This document shows, piece after piece, positions 1 through 8,585 of a stretch of DNA of 46,475 nucleotides (position 1 is its first letter; every line of letters begins with the position of its first letter). The notes beneath the pieces were generated by a model, which was not told the DNA's origin, made no database searches, and saw only the letters and a list, made by a program, of their open reading frames with translations. The stretch covers positions 1-46,475 of the forward strand of contig CALXQV010000055.1 in the NCBI GenBank assembly GCA_944390535.1, written 5' to 3'. Source of the DNA: an uncultured Clostridia bacterium. GTDB taxonomy: Bacteria; Bacillota; Clostridia; TANB77; CAG-508. The position numbers and the translations under genes were made by a program.

Positions 1-24
1 TAATAATATAAAGGAGAAATGAAT

Positions 25-519
25 ATGCAAATAAATATAGGTTGTTTTTATTTTATAAAAGATGTATTTTTCAAAATTATAGATGACCCAGAATTGATGC
101 AGAATAAAGAAAACGGAAATAAAAGACCATGTTATTATTGTTTTAGAAGTAAAAAATATAATGATATTATATGGTTTATTCCTGTTAGTACCAAAATAGA
201 AAAATACCAAAAAATTTATAACAAAAAAATACAAAAGCAAATAATATTAGGAAAAAGACCTTCAATCGATACAATTGTTTTTGGAGATGTTGCTAATACA
301 TATAGTGCTTTTTTAATACAAAATATGTTTCCTGTAACAAAGGAATATGTAAAAAGTCAATATACAAAGAATAAAGTAGCTATAAGATTGTCAAATAAAT
401 TGCAAACAGAAATAATTTATAAAGCGAATAAAGTATTGAACTTATATATGCATGGAATGAAGAATATTATTTTTCCAGATATTGATAGAATATTAGAGCA
501 ACTATTACAAAACAAGTAA
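25..519 (+). CDS. Type III toxin-antitoxin-like toxin (CptN/ToxN-type endoribonuclease), probable
   Basis: A 164-residue basic protein. The pattern NKRPCYYCF, then WFIPVSTKIEKYQKIY, then FGDVANTYSAFLIQNMFPVT and a late IIFPDIDRIL resembles the CptN/TenpN/ToxN toxins of type III toxin-antitoxin systems as I remember them. Those toxins are endoribonucleases that cut and are held inactive by a repeated RNA antitoxin. The start at 25 is chosen because AAGGAG at 11-16 sits 8 nt upstream; an ATG at 19 is only 2 nt from it. In known type III loci the antitoxin RNA repeats and a leaky terminator lie directly upstream of the toxin, which here falls outside the window. No antitoxin-like tandem repeats follow the gene. 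The family call rests on motif memory, not on an alignment. Confidence 0.55.
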   Translation: MQINIGCFYFIKDVFFKIIDDPELMQNKENGNKRPCYYCFRSKKYNDIIWFIPVSTKIEKYQKIYNKKIQKQIILGKRPSIDTIVFGDVANTYSAFLIQNMFPVTKEYVKSQYTKNKVAIRLSNKLQTEIIYKANKVLNLYMHGMKNIIFPDIDRILEQLLQNK

Positions 520-568
520 AATTATGAGCATATTTAAAATATCATAATATATCATTAAAATGATCATG

Positions 569-610
569 ACAGATTACAAATTTGTCTGTAAATCAAAAAT
601 ATGGTATAAT
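569..610 (+). promoter_or_regulatory. Sigma-A promoter, extended -10, with a possible overlapping operator
   Basis: TTGTCT at 582-587, a 17-bp spacer and TATAAT at 605-610, preceded by TGG (extended -10). The arms ACAGA (569-573) and TCTGT (585-589) form an inverted repeat that overlaps the -35 box, so a repressor could act here. It serves the gene at 663. Confidence 0.6.
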
Positions 611-662
611 ATATATATGAATTAAGAGATTACAAGACACATAAGAAAAGGAGGGGATGCTT

Positions 663-1355
663 ATGAAAAAAGTATTAAAAGTCATAGGAATCATTATGGC
701 AATATTAATAATTGCATTAGTAATATATTATGTAGCAATACATTTTGATGGATTTTTAAATAAAAATAATCCAATGACAAGAAGTGAAGTAATTGAATTA
801 TTAGAAAAAGGAAAAGAATACCCAAATTATTATTATACATCAGAATCTAGATGGATTTTTGGAAGCTTGAATGAAACCAAAACAGAAACTTACATAAAAG
901 ACAATATTGAAAAAGTGGTTGTTGATGGAAAGATTCATAGTTGGTCAAATTATAATACAGGAGAGTATATTGGTATAACAGAAGAGTTAAATGGAAAGAA
1001 ACATGCAAATGTGAGCAATTTAGATAATTTTGAAATCAACAGAGAAGGACAAAGGGGATTTGATTATTCATTAATTTCAAATGAAGAAGTATTTAATACA
1101 GAATTTAAATATTTAGGAGAAAAACAACTAGAGGGAAGAGATACCATACTAGTAAAAGTATGGAATAGAGATTGGTTTGAAATAGACTCTACGAAATTTT
1201 ATATTGATAAAGAAACAGGCTTAATTATCAGAAGAGTTGATTATAATGCATTAGGATTTATAAAAATAGACTGTGATAGAAATGTAAAAATGGATGTTGT
1301 TACAGATGAGGATATTCAAAAACCAGATTTAGAAGGATATGAAATACTTCAATAA
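663..1355 (+). CDS. Hypothetical membrane-anchored extracytoplasmic protein
   Basis: 230 residues. A Lys-Lys start and a hydrophobic stretch at about residues 7-27 form an uncleaved anchor or signal peptide; there is no lipobox Cys. The remainder is hydrophilic and predicted beta-rich, with EKVVVDGKIHSW in the middle and FYIDKETGLIIRR near the end, a layout seen in LolA-like or outer-surface lipoprotein-like folds where a residual conversion element is followed by a Tyr/Asp strand. The start at 663 is preferred over an ATG at 657 because AAGGAGGGG occupies 648-656. The gene stands alone between its own promoter and terminator. I do not recognise a specific family. Confidence 0.75.
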   Translation: MKKVLKVIGIIMAILIIALVIYYVAIHFDGFLNKNNPMTRSEVIELLEKGKEYPNYYYTSESRWIFGSLNETKTETYIKDNIEKVVVDGKIHSWSNYNTGEYIGITEELNGKKHANVSNLDNFEINREGQRGFDYSLISNEEVFNTEFKYLGEKQLEGRDTILVKVWNRDWFEIDSTKFYIDKETGLIIRRVDYNALGFIKIDCDRNVKMDVVTDEDIQKPDLEGYEILQ

Positions 1356-1377
1356 TAAGAATATAAATAGGAAGGGG

Positions 1378-1414
1378 AAAGATTTAGATTAAAAACTAAA
1401 TCTTTCTTTTTCTT
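1378..1414 (+). terminator. Rho-independent terminator
   Basis: The 10-bp perfect stem AAAGATTTAG / CTAAATCTTT (1378-1387 and 1396-1405) is followed by a CTTTTTCTT tract. It ends the transcript of the gene at 663. Confidence 0.75.
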
Positions 1415-1534
1415 ATGATTTTTTATAAAAATCAGCGATAACATTTGACATTTTATCATATCTATATTAATCTAGTATAGGCAAGAAAAATATAAACATA
1501 ATCAAAAGAAGCAAAAATACGGAGGAAATAAAAA

Positions 1535-3241
1535 ATGGCAAAAAAAGTGTTAAAAGTAACAGATTTAAAAGACATGTTAAATAAAACCAGAGACTTATAT
1601 GGAGAAAAACCAGGATATAAAATAAAAACAGGAAAAGGAACATACAAAATTTTTACACATAATGAAATAAGAGATATGATAAATTACTTAGGAACCGCAC
1701 TAATCAATCTAGGACTAAAAAATAAGAGAATTGCTGTCATTGGGGAAAATCGATATGAATGGGAACTTGCCTATCTATCAGTTGCATGTGGCGTAGGAAT
1801 TGTAGTTCCAATGGACAGGTCATTACCAGCAAATGAATTAGAAGAAGTCATTGAAAGATCAGAAGTAGAAGCCATAATTTATTCTAGAAAATATGAAGAA
1901 ACAATCAAAAAGATAAAATATAGTGAAAAAAACAAGCTAAAACATTTGATTTCCATGGATGCAGATATTCATGATGAAGGGATATATTCTGAAAAAGAAT
2001 TGATAGAAAAAGGAAAAGAACTAGTAGATGCTGGAAATAGAGAATATATAGATGTAAAAATTAATCCAGAAGAAATGCGAATTATGTTATTTACTTCAGG
2101 GACAACTTCAAAATCAAAAGTTGTAGCATTATCTCATAAAAACTTAATTTCAAATGTAATGGATTTTGCATCTGTCGTAGATGTAGACTCAAGTGATAGA
2201 ATGTTATCATTTTTACCATTGCATCATGTATATGAGTGTACAGTAGGTATGCTAGTTTCGTTATATGTGGGAGCAGAGAGGTCTTTTTGTGATGGAATTA
2301 GACACATTGTAGAGAACTTAAACGAATATAAAATCTCATACGCAGCATTTGTTCCAGCTATTTATGAAATTATGTATAAAAATATATGGAAAATGCTTGA
2401 AAAAAAGGGAAAAGTAGAAGAGACCAAAGAATTGATGCAAAAATATAAAAATAAGTCAATGCAAGAAAAAAAAGAAGTTTTCCAAGACATTCATAATATG
2501 TATGGAGGACATATAAAATTATTCATTAGTGGAGCTGCAGCCTTAGATAAAGAAGTAATTGAAACTTTTAGAAATTGGGGAATCAATCTATGTCAAGCAT
2601 ATGGCTTAACAGAAACTTCTCCTATTATAGGAATAGAAACAAATGAACATTTTAGAACAGGCTCTATTGGAAGACCAATTCCTCATGTTCAAGCAAGAAT
2701 TGATGAAGCAGATGAAGAAGGAGTAGGCGAACTTGTTGTAAAAGGACCAAATGTTATGCTTGGATATTATAACAATAAAAAAGCAACACAAGAGGTTATG
2801 GAAGATGGCTGGTTCCATACAGGAGATTTAGCCAGAATAGATGAAGATGGATATATTTTCATATGTGGAAGAAAGAAAAGTGTGATTGTTTTAAAAAATG
2901 GTAAAAATATATATCCAGAGGAAATGGAAGGACTAGTTAATAAAATAGAAGGTGTTAAAGAATCATTTATATTTGGAAAACAACAAACAGATGATAAAGA
3001 AAATATAAAAATACATGTAAAAATTATATTTGACAAAGAAATCATGAAAGAAGCCTATAAAGTAGAAAGCGAAGAAGATATTTATAGAGTTTTAACAGAG
3101 AAAATCAAAGAAGTAAATAGTGTTATGCCAAAATATAAAGCAATCAGAGGAATCCTTATTTCAGAAGAACCATTGATAAAAACAACCACAAATAAAATAA
3201 AAAGACCAGCAAATTTAGAAATAATAGAAAAAGAGCTTTAA
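1535..3241 (+). CDS. AMP-dependent acyl-CoA synthetase / long-chain fatty acid-CoA ligase
   Basis: 568 residues. Members of this family activate a carboxylic acid, usually a fatty acid, with ATP to an acyl-adenylate and then form the CoA thioester. Visible ANL-family motifs, in order: RIAVIGENRYEW in the N domain, the ATP loop FTSGTTSKSK (canonical TSGTTGxPK, so the Gly-Lys-Pro part is altered), the adenylate motif QAYGLTETSP, the hinge and ATP motif WFHTGDLARIDEDGYI, and the C-terminal catalytic Lys region TTTNKIKRP. The ribosome binding site GGAGG lies before 1535. A paralogue with the same altered loop lies at 24806. Both have the bulky LCFA-ligase layout, but the substrate cannot be read from sequence. 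A role in lipid recycling or cell-envelope acylation is inference only. Confidence 0.9.
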   Translation: MAKKVLKVTDLKDMLNKTRDLYGEKPGYKIKTGKGTYKIFTHNEIRDMINYLGTALINLGLKNKRIAVIGENRYEWELAYLSVACGVGIVVPMDRSLPANELEEVIERSEVEAIIYSRKYEETIKKIKYSEKNKLKHLISMDADIHDEGIYSEKELIEKGKELVDAGNREYIDVKINPEEMRIMLFTSGTTSKSKVVALSHKNLISNVMDFASVVDVDSSDRMLSFLPLHHVYECTVGMLVSLYVGAERSFCDGIRHIVENLNEYKISYAAFVPAIYEIMYKNIWKMLEKKGKVEETKELMQKYKNKSMQEKKEVFQDIHNMYGGHIKLFISGAAALDKEVIETFRNWGINLCQAYGLTETSPIIGIETNEHFRTGSIGRPIPHVQARIDEADEEGVGELVVKGPNVMLGYYNNKKATQEVMEDGWFHTGDLARIDEDGYIFICGRKKSVIVLKNGKNIYPEEMEGLVNKIEGVKESFIFGKQQTDDKENIKIHVKIIFDKEIMKEAYKVESEEDIYRVLTEKIKEVNSVMPKYKAIRGILISEEPLIKTTTNKIKRPANLEIIEKEL

Positions 3242-3247
3242 TTTAGA

Positions 3248-3284
3248 AAATTGGTTTGTTAAAAATAGCAAATCAATTTTTTTG
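3248..3284 (+). terminator. Rho-independent terminator
   Basis: The 11-bp stem AAATTGGTTTG / CAAATCAATTT (one G-T pair) is followed by a T tract. It ends the acyl-CoA synthetase transcript. Confidence 0.7.
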
Positions 3285-3462
3285 TAAAATTTATAAATCA
3301 AAGTGCAATGTTTTATAGAAAAATATATATCAATTTGGTACAATGGTGTTAAACATAAGTAATGTTCGTTACAGTTGACAAAATTTCAAAGGAAAATTGG
3401 TGGTATGCAACTAAAATTTACAGTATAATTTTGATAAAGAAAATTAAAAGGAGGAAGCAAAC

Positions 3463-4191
3463 ATGACTTTAGGAGAAAGATTATTTCAATATAGAAATCG
3501 TATTAATATGAGTCAAGAACAATTAGCAGAAAAAATTGGTGTTACAAGACAGACCATATCAAAGTGGGAAACAGACCAAAGTGTGCCAGACTTTAATAAA
3601 ATAGAACCATTATGTGATATATTTGAAATCACACCAGATGAATTAATTAAAGGAGAAGGTGCAGGACACAAAGCAGAAGAAAAAGGAAGGAGAGAATCAG
3701 AAAGTCAATATAATGAAAAAAGAAACAAAAGAAAAGCAATGATTTTAAGTATTAGTATTTTTTTATATTGTATTGCTACATTTAGCTTACCATATATGAC
3801 AGAAAGTTTACAATATGAAGATGCACATGCAATTATGATTTGGGCAACATTATGTACAATTGCAACTGTTATGTTAGTGTATTTTTTCATAGCATATCCT
3901 AAAAAAGAAAAGAAAATAGATAAGGGAATAAAAGGAGACATAGAAGAGATTAATGAAACCATAGAAGAAATTGAAGAACTAGAAGAAAATATAAAAGAAG
4001 TAAATGGAAGAAATAAGACAGAAGCAATTATCATAGAAATGATTGCTATGCTTTTTCTTATTATTTATTTAGTGGTTAGTTTTATAACCATGGCATGGCA
4101 TGTTACTTGGATTTTGTGGTTAGTATTTGCCCTTGTAGAATTAATCGTAAAATTGATTTTTGATTTGAAAGGAGAAAAAAATGAAAAATAA
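3463..4191 (+). CDS. XRE-family transcriptional regulator with membrane domain
   Basis: 242 residues. Residues 3-60 are a Cro/C1-type helix-turn-helix, with SQEQLAEKIGVTRQTISKWE and a following PDFNKI. A Lys/Glu-rich linker then leads to four hydrophobic segments at about 90-108, 122-142, 190-212 and 215-236, with a Glu-rich probable coiled coil between the second and third. HTH proteins tethered to a membrane domain often control neighbouring envelope genes. The last 11 nt overlap the start of the DUF4097 gene, which indicates translational coupling and a shared operon. The ribosome binding site is AGGAGG upstream of 3463. A TATAAT at 3424-3429 may be the -10 box, but no good -35 is seen. 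The effector and target are unknown. Confidence 0.85.
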   Translation: MTLGERLFQYRNRINMSQEQLAEKIGVTRQTISKWETDQSVPDFNKIEPLCDIFEITPDELIKGEGAGHKAEEKGRRESESQYNEKRNKRKAMILSISIFLYCIATFSLPYMTESLQYEDAHAIMIWATLCTIATVMLVYFFIAYPKKEKKIDKGIKGDIEEINETIEEIEELEENIKEVNGRNKTEAIIIEMIAMLFLIIYLVVSFITMAWHVTWILWLVFALVELIVKLIFDLKGEKNEK

Positions 4192-5179
4192 ATGGGTAAA
4201 AATTATGCTTATAATCATATTGGCTTTGATGATTATAGCATCAGTAAATGTTATGATTTATGAAATAATCTATAAAGATAATCAGGTAAAACTTTCATTT
4301 ATCGCATTTGGAGATCATACGGAAAAAATATTTGAAAAAGAATATCAACCAGAAGAAGTAGATAATATTAATGTAGATGTCTCTTCATCAAACGTAAAAA
4401 TTGAAAAAGTAGATACAGATAAAGTAAAAGTAATAGCCTATGGAGATAAAGATGAAAAAGTAAAAGAAGAAATCAATGAAAAAGAACTTTCTATAACAAA
4501 AGAAAAGACAAAAATCTTTATGATAGCCATGTTTTATTGGTGTCATGAAGAAATCGTGATACAAGTTCCAAATGACTATGAAGCAACATTCAAAGTACAT
4601 ACAGCTAGTGGAGATATTTTTGCAACAAACTTAGAAAATCATACTATTGATTTTGAATCAACATCGGGAAAGATAGAATGTGGAAATATCCATAAGGGAA
4701 TTTTAAAAAGTACATCTGGTAATGTTCGTGTTGGAAATGGACATGAAGTTAGATTACAAGCAACTTCTGGTAAGATACAAGCAGGTAATTTTGATAAATT
4801 GTCAGCAAAAACATCTTCTGGAAGTGTAGAAGTTGGAACAATAGAAGAAGGCACAATCCATACAACGTCGGGAAAAGCGGTTATAGAATCAGCTAAAAGA
4901 ATACAAACAGAAACTTCATCTGGTGGAATAAAGATTAATAAAATAGAAGAATATTGTCAGTTGCAAACAAATTCTGGAAGTATAGTGGTAAATGATTTAA
5001 ATATAATTGAGAATTCTTCTATTAATACAAAATCAGGAAGTGTCACAATAAAAGACAAGAATGATATATATGTAGAAACAAGTACAAAATCTGGGAATTC
5101 AAACATAAAAAATAATAATAGAAAATCAGATATCATATTAAACATAAATACAACATCTGGAAATATTTATGTGGATTAA
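4181..5179 (+). CDS. DUF4097-family beta-repeat membrane-anchored protein
   Basis: 332 residues. An N-terminal membrane anchor at about 8-30 is followed by an extracytoplasmic right-handed beta-helix-like region. From about residue 130 there are repeating units with the recurrent pattern TSSGxIxxGN or TTSGKxxIE, typical of DUF4097 (the LiaG/YvlB-type family). It overlaps the upstream XRE gene by 11 nt and is followed 20 bp later by a small two-helix membrane protein, so the three form one operon. Family members are associated with envelope stress modules, and the membrane-tethered regulator next door fits that. The molecular function of the family is not established. Confidence 0.85.
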   Translation: MKNKWVKIMLIIILALMIIASVNVMIYEIIYKDNQVKLSFIAFGDHTEKIFEKEYQPEEVDNINVDVSSSNVKIEKVDTDKVKVIAYGDKDEKVKEEINEKELSITKEKTKIFMIAMFYWCHEEIVIQVPNDYEATFKVHTASGDIFATNLENHTIDFESTSGKIECGNIHKGILKSTSGNVRVGNGHEVRLQATSGKIQAGNFDKLSAKTSSGSVEVGTIEEGTIHTTSGKAVIESAKRIQTETSSGGIKINKIEEYCQLQTNSGSIVVNDLNIIENSSINTKSGSVTIKDKNDIYVETSTKSGNSNIKNNNRKSDIILNINTTSGNIYVD

Positions 5180-5199
5180 GTATATAAGGGGGAAGTCGT

Positions 5200-5415
5200 A
5201 TGAATATTAGTAAGTGGAAAATATTTCAATTTATTCAATTCATATTATTTATAGGTGTTAGCATATTTTTATTTGTTAGAAATGTTGATGGAAGTGGAAC
5301 AGTAAACACATTAAATGTAAAATTGATTAGTTTTGGTGTATGGCTTGTATTTTATATTCTTGTATTAGCCATAGAATTTGGAATCTATAAGGTTATGAAA
5401 AAATCAAAAAAATAA
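5200..5415 (+). CDS. Small two-helix membrane protein
   Basis: 71 residues with two hydrophobic segments at about 9-24 and 42-62 and a Lys-rich C terminus. It begins 20 bp after the DUF4097 gene, with GGGGGAAG as ribosome binding site, and ends before a terminator, so it is the last gene of the XRE/DUF4097 operon. I do not recognise a family. It may be an accessory membrane subunit of the module. Confidence 0.7.
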   Translation: MNISKWKIFQFIQFILFIGVSIFLFVRNVDGSGTVNTLNVKLISFGVWLVFYILVLAIEFGIYKVMKKSKK

Positions 5416-5427
5416 AAAGAATTTGTT

Positions 5428-5456
5428 AAAAACAGTTTGAAAAATAACTGTTTTTT
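5428..5456 (+). terminator. Rho-independent terminator
   Basis: The 10-bp stem AAAAACAGTT / AACTGTTTTT ends in a T6 run (5451-5456). It closes the XRE/DUF4097 operon. Confidence 0.75.
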
Positions 5457-5545
5457 CGTGGTTTAGCTACAACGTAAAAAATAGTTTAAAAATGTTGTTT
5501 TCTTAACCAATATATGTCATAATGATAACAGAGAGAGGAAAAGCC

Positions 5546-6040
5546 ATGAACGAAAAATATAATACATGAGAATATTATAATCAAAATGCAAAACTATATT
5601 TTGAACAAACACAAGTTGGAAATTTGCAAGAAAATTATGATAGGTTTTTAAAATATTTGCCATGTAATGCATACATCTTAGATTTTGGATGTGCTTCAGA
5701 GAGAGATAGTAAATATTTTCTTGAAAATGGGTATAAAGTAAAAGCTATAGATGGAGCGATTGAAATGTGTAACTTGCTAGTGATTACATACACCAGGAGG
5801 TTGTGTGCATGAAGTTTGAAGGCCTAAAAGATAGAAATACCTTCTTTTAAAATAGGGACAGGGTATGAAATAAAAGAAGGGAAATATTACCATTTTTCAA
5901 ATAAAGAAGAAATGATACAAATATTAAAGGCGACAAATAAAAAAGTGAAGTTAGTAGAATATTATGAAACACTTCCAAGTACAAAGAGAATTGCCAAAAA
6001 TACAGTTTTGGGAAATTTTATTATACAAAAATTTGAATAA
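5546..6040 (+). pseudogene. Decayed class I SAM-dependent methyltransferase
   Basis: The reading frame from ATG 5546 (GAGAGG upstream) hits TGA at codon 8 (5567-5569). It then continues as a recognisable methyltransferase N domain: YDRFLKYLP, then ILDFGCASERDSKYFLENGY with the SAM-binding glycine motif (normally DFGCGxGRDS, here degraded), then AIDGAIEMC. Similarity is lost near 5780 and the frame stops at 5812. From 5828 to 6040 another open stretch carries the typical C-terminal end of such enzymes (YYHFSNKEE, then YYETLPSTKRIAKN). The gene thus has an early stop, a loss of the central part and frame breaks. The two ends may come from two different methyltransferases. No function is expected. 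Confidence 0.7.
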
Positions 6041-6066
6041 TAATGGAGATATCAAACAGATTAATG

Positions 6067-6091
6067 TAACAGATTAATCTGTTAATTTTTT
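6067..6091 (+). terminator. Probable terminator
   Basis: The palindrome AACAG/CTGTT around ATTAAT (6068-6083) is followed by AATTTTTTA. It sits between the decayed methyltransferase and the MarR gene. Confidence 0.5.
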
Positions 6092-6134
6092 AGATATTTT
6101 TATAAAAATAGTAGTTTTAGAATATTTTATATGA

Positions 6135-6154
6135 TATAATTAGTAGGAACCTAC
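6135..6154 (+). promoter_or_regulatory. -10 box with a MarR-type operator candidate
   Basis: TATAAT at 6135-6140 is followed at once by GTAGG-AA-CCTAC (6143-6154), an inverted repeat covering the likely transcription start of the MarR gene. Autorepression is the usual mode for MarR proteins. The -35 box is poor (TAGTTT at 6112-6117). Confidence 0.45.
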
Positions 6155-6169
6155 ATAAAGGAGAAAGAA

Positions 6170-6592
6170 ATGGAAAATATTGGACAACTTATAAAACAAA
6201 TATCAAATATTTTGATAAATGACTTAAATAAAAAATTAAAAGATTATAATATTACATTTTCTCAGTTACAAGTATTATTAGTAATTAAAGAATCTAATAA
6301 TAAGATATGTCAAAAGGAAATTGCAGATATATTAAAAATAAAGCATACATCAGTAATTGATATACTTAAAATATTAGAAAGAAAACAATTAGTAAAGAAA
6401 AATACAAGAGAAGACAATGTAAAATATAATGAATTATCATTAACGATAAAAGCAAAAAGAATAATAGATAATTTGGATTTAGGAAAGGATAAAACACAAG
6501 AAATGATGGCAAGTACATTAGGATATTGTAGTGTAGAAGAAATGCTTTCTAAATTCAAAGAAGTATTAGAAAAATTGGAAGGTAGAATTTGA
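6170..6592 (+). CDS. MarR-family transcriptional regulator
   Basis: 140 residues, the usual MarR length. The winged-helix core runs from FSQLQVLLVIKE through QKEIADILKIKHTSVIDILK (recognition helix) to a wing with a charged turn KKNTREDNVKYNELSLT, then the C-terminal dimerisation helix. A good GGAG sits 9 nt before the start. It is followed after 4 bp by a radical SAM gene and then a DUF1848 gene. A MarR regulator placed directly before this pair is the arrangement that annotation pipelines label the 'radical SAM mobile pair' system. It probably represses its own operon through the palindrome at 6143-6154. The ligand is unknown. Confidence 0.85.
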   Translation: MENIGQLIKQISNILINDLNKKLKDYNITFSQLQVLLVIKESNNKICQKEIADILKIKHTSVIDILKILERKQLVKKNTREDNVKYNELSLTIKAKRIIDNLDLGKDKTQEMMASTLGYCSVEEMLSKFKEVLEKLEGRI

Positions 6593-6596
6593 TAAT

Positions 6597-7457
6597 ATGA
6601 TGATAAAAGAAATAAAAGTTAAAAATATACTAACAAAATCCAGTTTACCAGTATCAGACTATTCCGTTAATCCCTATGTTGGATGTTCACATGCGTGTAA
6701 ATATTGTTATGCTTCATTTATGAAAAGATTTACAAATCATCCTGAACAATGGGGAACGTTTGTAGATGTGAAGTATTGGGAAAAAATTAAAAATCCTAAA
6801 AAATATGCAGGAAAAGAATTATTTATTGGCTCTGTTACAGACCCCTATATGCCACTTGAAGAAAAATATAAAAGAACTAGAGCGTTACTAGAAGAAATGC
6901 AAGGAAGTGGTTGCAAAATTAGTATTGCAACAAAATCAGATTTAGTATTAAGAGATATAGATGTAATAAAAACATTTCCAGAAGCAAGGGTATCTTGGTC
7001 TATCAATACTTTAGATGAGGATTTTAGAAAAGAAATGGATTATTCCGTATCGATTGAAAGAAAAATAGAAGCAATGAAAAAATTTCATGAAGCTGGAGTT
7101 AGGACGGCTTGTTTTATTTCTCCAATTTTTCCTGGCATAACGGATATTAAAAGTATCATATTGAAAACAAAAGATTACTGTAATTTTGTATGGCTTGAAA
7201 ATTTGAATTTAAGAGGAGATTACAAGGCAATCATATTAAAATATATAAAAGAAAAATATTCTAAACTATATCCGATATATGATGAAATATATAATAAAGG
7301 TAAACGAGAGTATTGGGAAAATCTAAACCAAGAGATACAAGAATTTTGTAAGGAACAGAATTTAGAATATGTAAGAAATGATGACTCAATAAAAAGAGAA
7401 ATCAATGAACCGCCAATAGTTGTCAATTATTTTTATCACGAAGAAATTAAAAAATGA
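6597..7457 (+). CDS. Radical SAM protein, SPL-like (radical SAM mobile pair protein B-type)
   Basis: 286 residues. The radical SAM cluster motif is at about residues 30-38, CSHACKYCYAS (CxxxCxxC), which binds a 4Fe-4S cluster and SAM. The lead-in NPYVGCSHACKYCYA and the later ELFIGSVTDPYMPLE and ISIATKSDLVLRDID are typical of the COG1533 spore photoproduct lyase-like group. The start codon at 6597 or 6600 follows GGAAGG. It is co-transcribed with the MarR gene and with the DUF1848 gene 34 bp downstream. From context I assign it to the two-gene mobile pair described in Haft-type radical SAM families. The substrate is unknown, and nucleic acid repair or modification is only a guess from the family name. 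Confidence 0.8.
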   Translation: MMIKEIKVKNILTKSSLPVSDYSVNPYVGCSHACKYCYASFMKRFTNHPEQWGTFVDVKYWEKIKNPKKYAGKELFIGSVTDPYMPLEEKYKRTRALLEEMQGSGCKISIATKSDLVLRDIDVIKTFPEARVSWSINTLDEDFRKEMDYSVSIERKIEAMKKFHEAGVRTACFISPIFPGITDIKSIILKTKDYCNFVWLENLNLRGDYKAIILKYIKEKYSKLYPIYDEIYNKGKREYWENLNQEIQEFCKEQNLEYVRNDDSIKREINEPPIVVNYFYHEEIKK

Positions 7458-7491
7458 ACAAATTAAAAGAGTGTAAAGGAATGAGGTAGTT

Positions 7492-8442
7492 ATGATAGTA
7501 AATGTCGGAGGAAGAACAGATATCGTAAATTATTATAGTGAATGGTTAATGAACCGAATAAAAGAAGGATATGCATATTCCAGAAACCCATTATTTCAAA
7601 ATAATGTTTCCCAAATAAGCTTAAAACCAGAAAATGTAGATTTTCTTATGTTCTGTTCTAAAAACTATAAACCTATACTAAAATACATGAAGGAAATCAA
7701 TGAAACATATAGAATTATATGCCATTATACAATTACTGCTTATGGAAAAGATGTAGAACCAAATGTACCAAGTATTGATGATTCAATCGATACATTGATT
7801 AAACTTTCAAAAATCGTGGGAAAAGAAAAAGTATTATGGAGATATGATCCTATACTTTTGACAAAACATTATATTATACAAAAACATATTGAAACATTCC
7901 GCTATATGGCGGAAAAAATTAGCCCATATGTACAAAGATGTATTTTTAGTTTTGTTGAAATGTATAAAAAGCTAGAGTATAATATGCCAGAAATTATCCC
8001 ATTTACAAGTGAAGATAAAATCTTAATCGTAAGAGAATTAGGAAAAATTGCAAAAGAAAATCATTTATATATCCAAACTTGTGGAACAGATGAAAATTAT
8101 GAAAAATATGGAATTCATTTATCAGGTTGTACAACAACAGAAATTTTAGAGAAAGCAAACCATGTGAAATATAAAAACATAAAGGCAAAAGGAATGAGAA
8201 AAGGTTGCCATTGTATACCAAGTCGAGATATTGGTGCTTATGATACTTGTTTAAATGGATGCAAATATTGTTATGCAAATAAAAGACCAGACTTAGCACA
8301 GGAAAATGCAAAATTACATGATAAACATTCTCCACTTTTGATAGGAAATGTGAATAAAACAGACAAAATAACAACTGCAAAACAAAATAGTTTTATAAAA
8401 GAATTTTCTATAAATAAAGAAGAACAAATTCGTTTAATATAG
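7492..8442 (+). CDS. DUF1848 protein with C-terminal CxxxCxxC motif (radical SAM mobile pair partner)
   Basis: 316 residues. The opening VNVGGRTDIVNYYSEWLMNR and the central WRYDPILL and RCIFSFVEMYKK are DUF1848 hallmarks. Near the C terminus CLNGCKYCYAN has the cysteine spacing of radical SAM proteins, and CGTDENYEKYGI and GCHCIPSRDIGAYD add more cysteines, so an iron-sulfur cluster is likely. It follows the SPL-like radical SAM gene in the same transcript, and the pairing of these two families behind a MarR regulator is recurrent. A decayed copy of its last 36 residues lies at 8755-8865, which shows that the locus has been duplicated or replaced at least once. The substrate is unknown. Confidence 0.8.
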   Translation: MIVNVGGRTDIVNYYSEWLMNRIKEGYAYSRNPLFQNNVSQISLKPENVDFLMFCSKNYKPILKYMKEINETYRIICHYTITAYGKDVEPNVPSIDDSIDTLIKLSKIVGKEKVLWRYDPILLTKHYIIQKHIETFRYMAEKISPYVQRCIFSFVEMYKKLEYNMPEIIPFTSEDKILIVRELGKIAKENHLYIQTCGTDENYEKYGIHLSGCTTTEILEKANHVKYKNIKAKGMRKGCHCIPSRDIGAYDTCLNGCKYCYANKRPDLAQENAKLHDKHSPLLIGNVNKTDKITTAKQNSFIKEFSINKEEQIRLI

Positions 8443-8585
8443 AGACATATTATGTACACTATAAGGATTAAGAAAGTTGTAAAAAAATAAATTTTTTGAT
8501 TTTAGATTTAGCTTAATTTGAATTTATCTGTTTTTTACTATATAGTTGTGACAAAAGATAGTAAATCAGAAAGGAGGCAATTTAA

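Noticed and set aside
3375-3380. TTGACA as -35 of the XRE gene
   Set aside because: No -10 box at 16-19 bp; the only TATAAT (3424-3429) is far too distant.
5567-5569. In-frame TGA at codon 8 of the methyltransferase as evidence for UGA recoding (Trp or Sec)
   Set aside because: The same gene has further breaks and a lost centre, and TGA is used as a normal stop at other genes (for example recG neighbours and the MarR gene), so decay is simpler.
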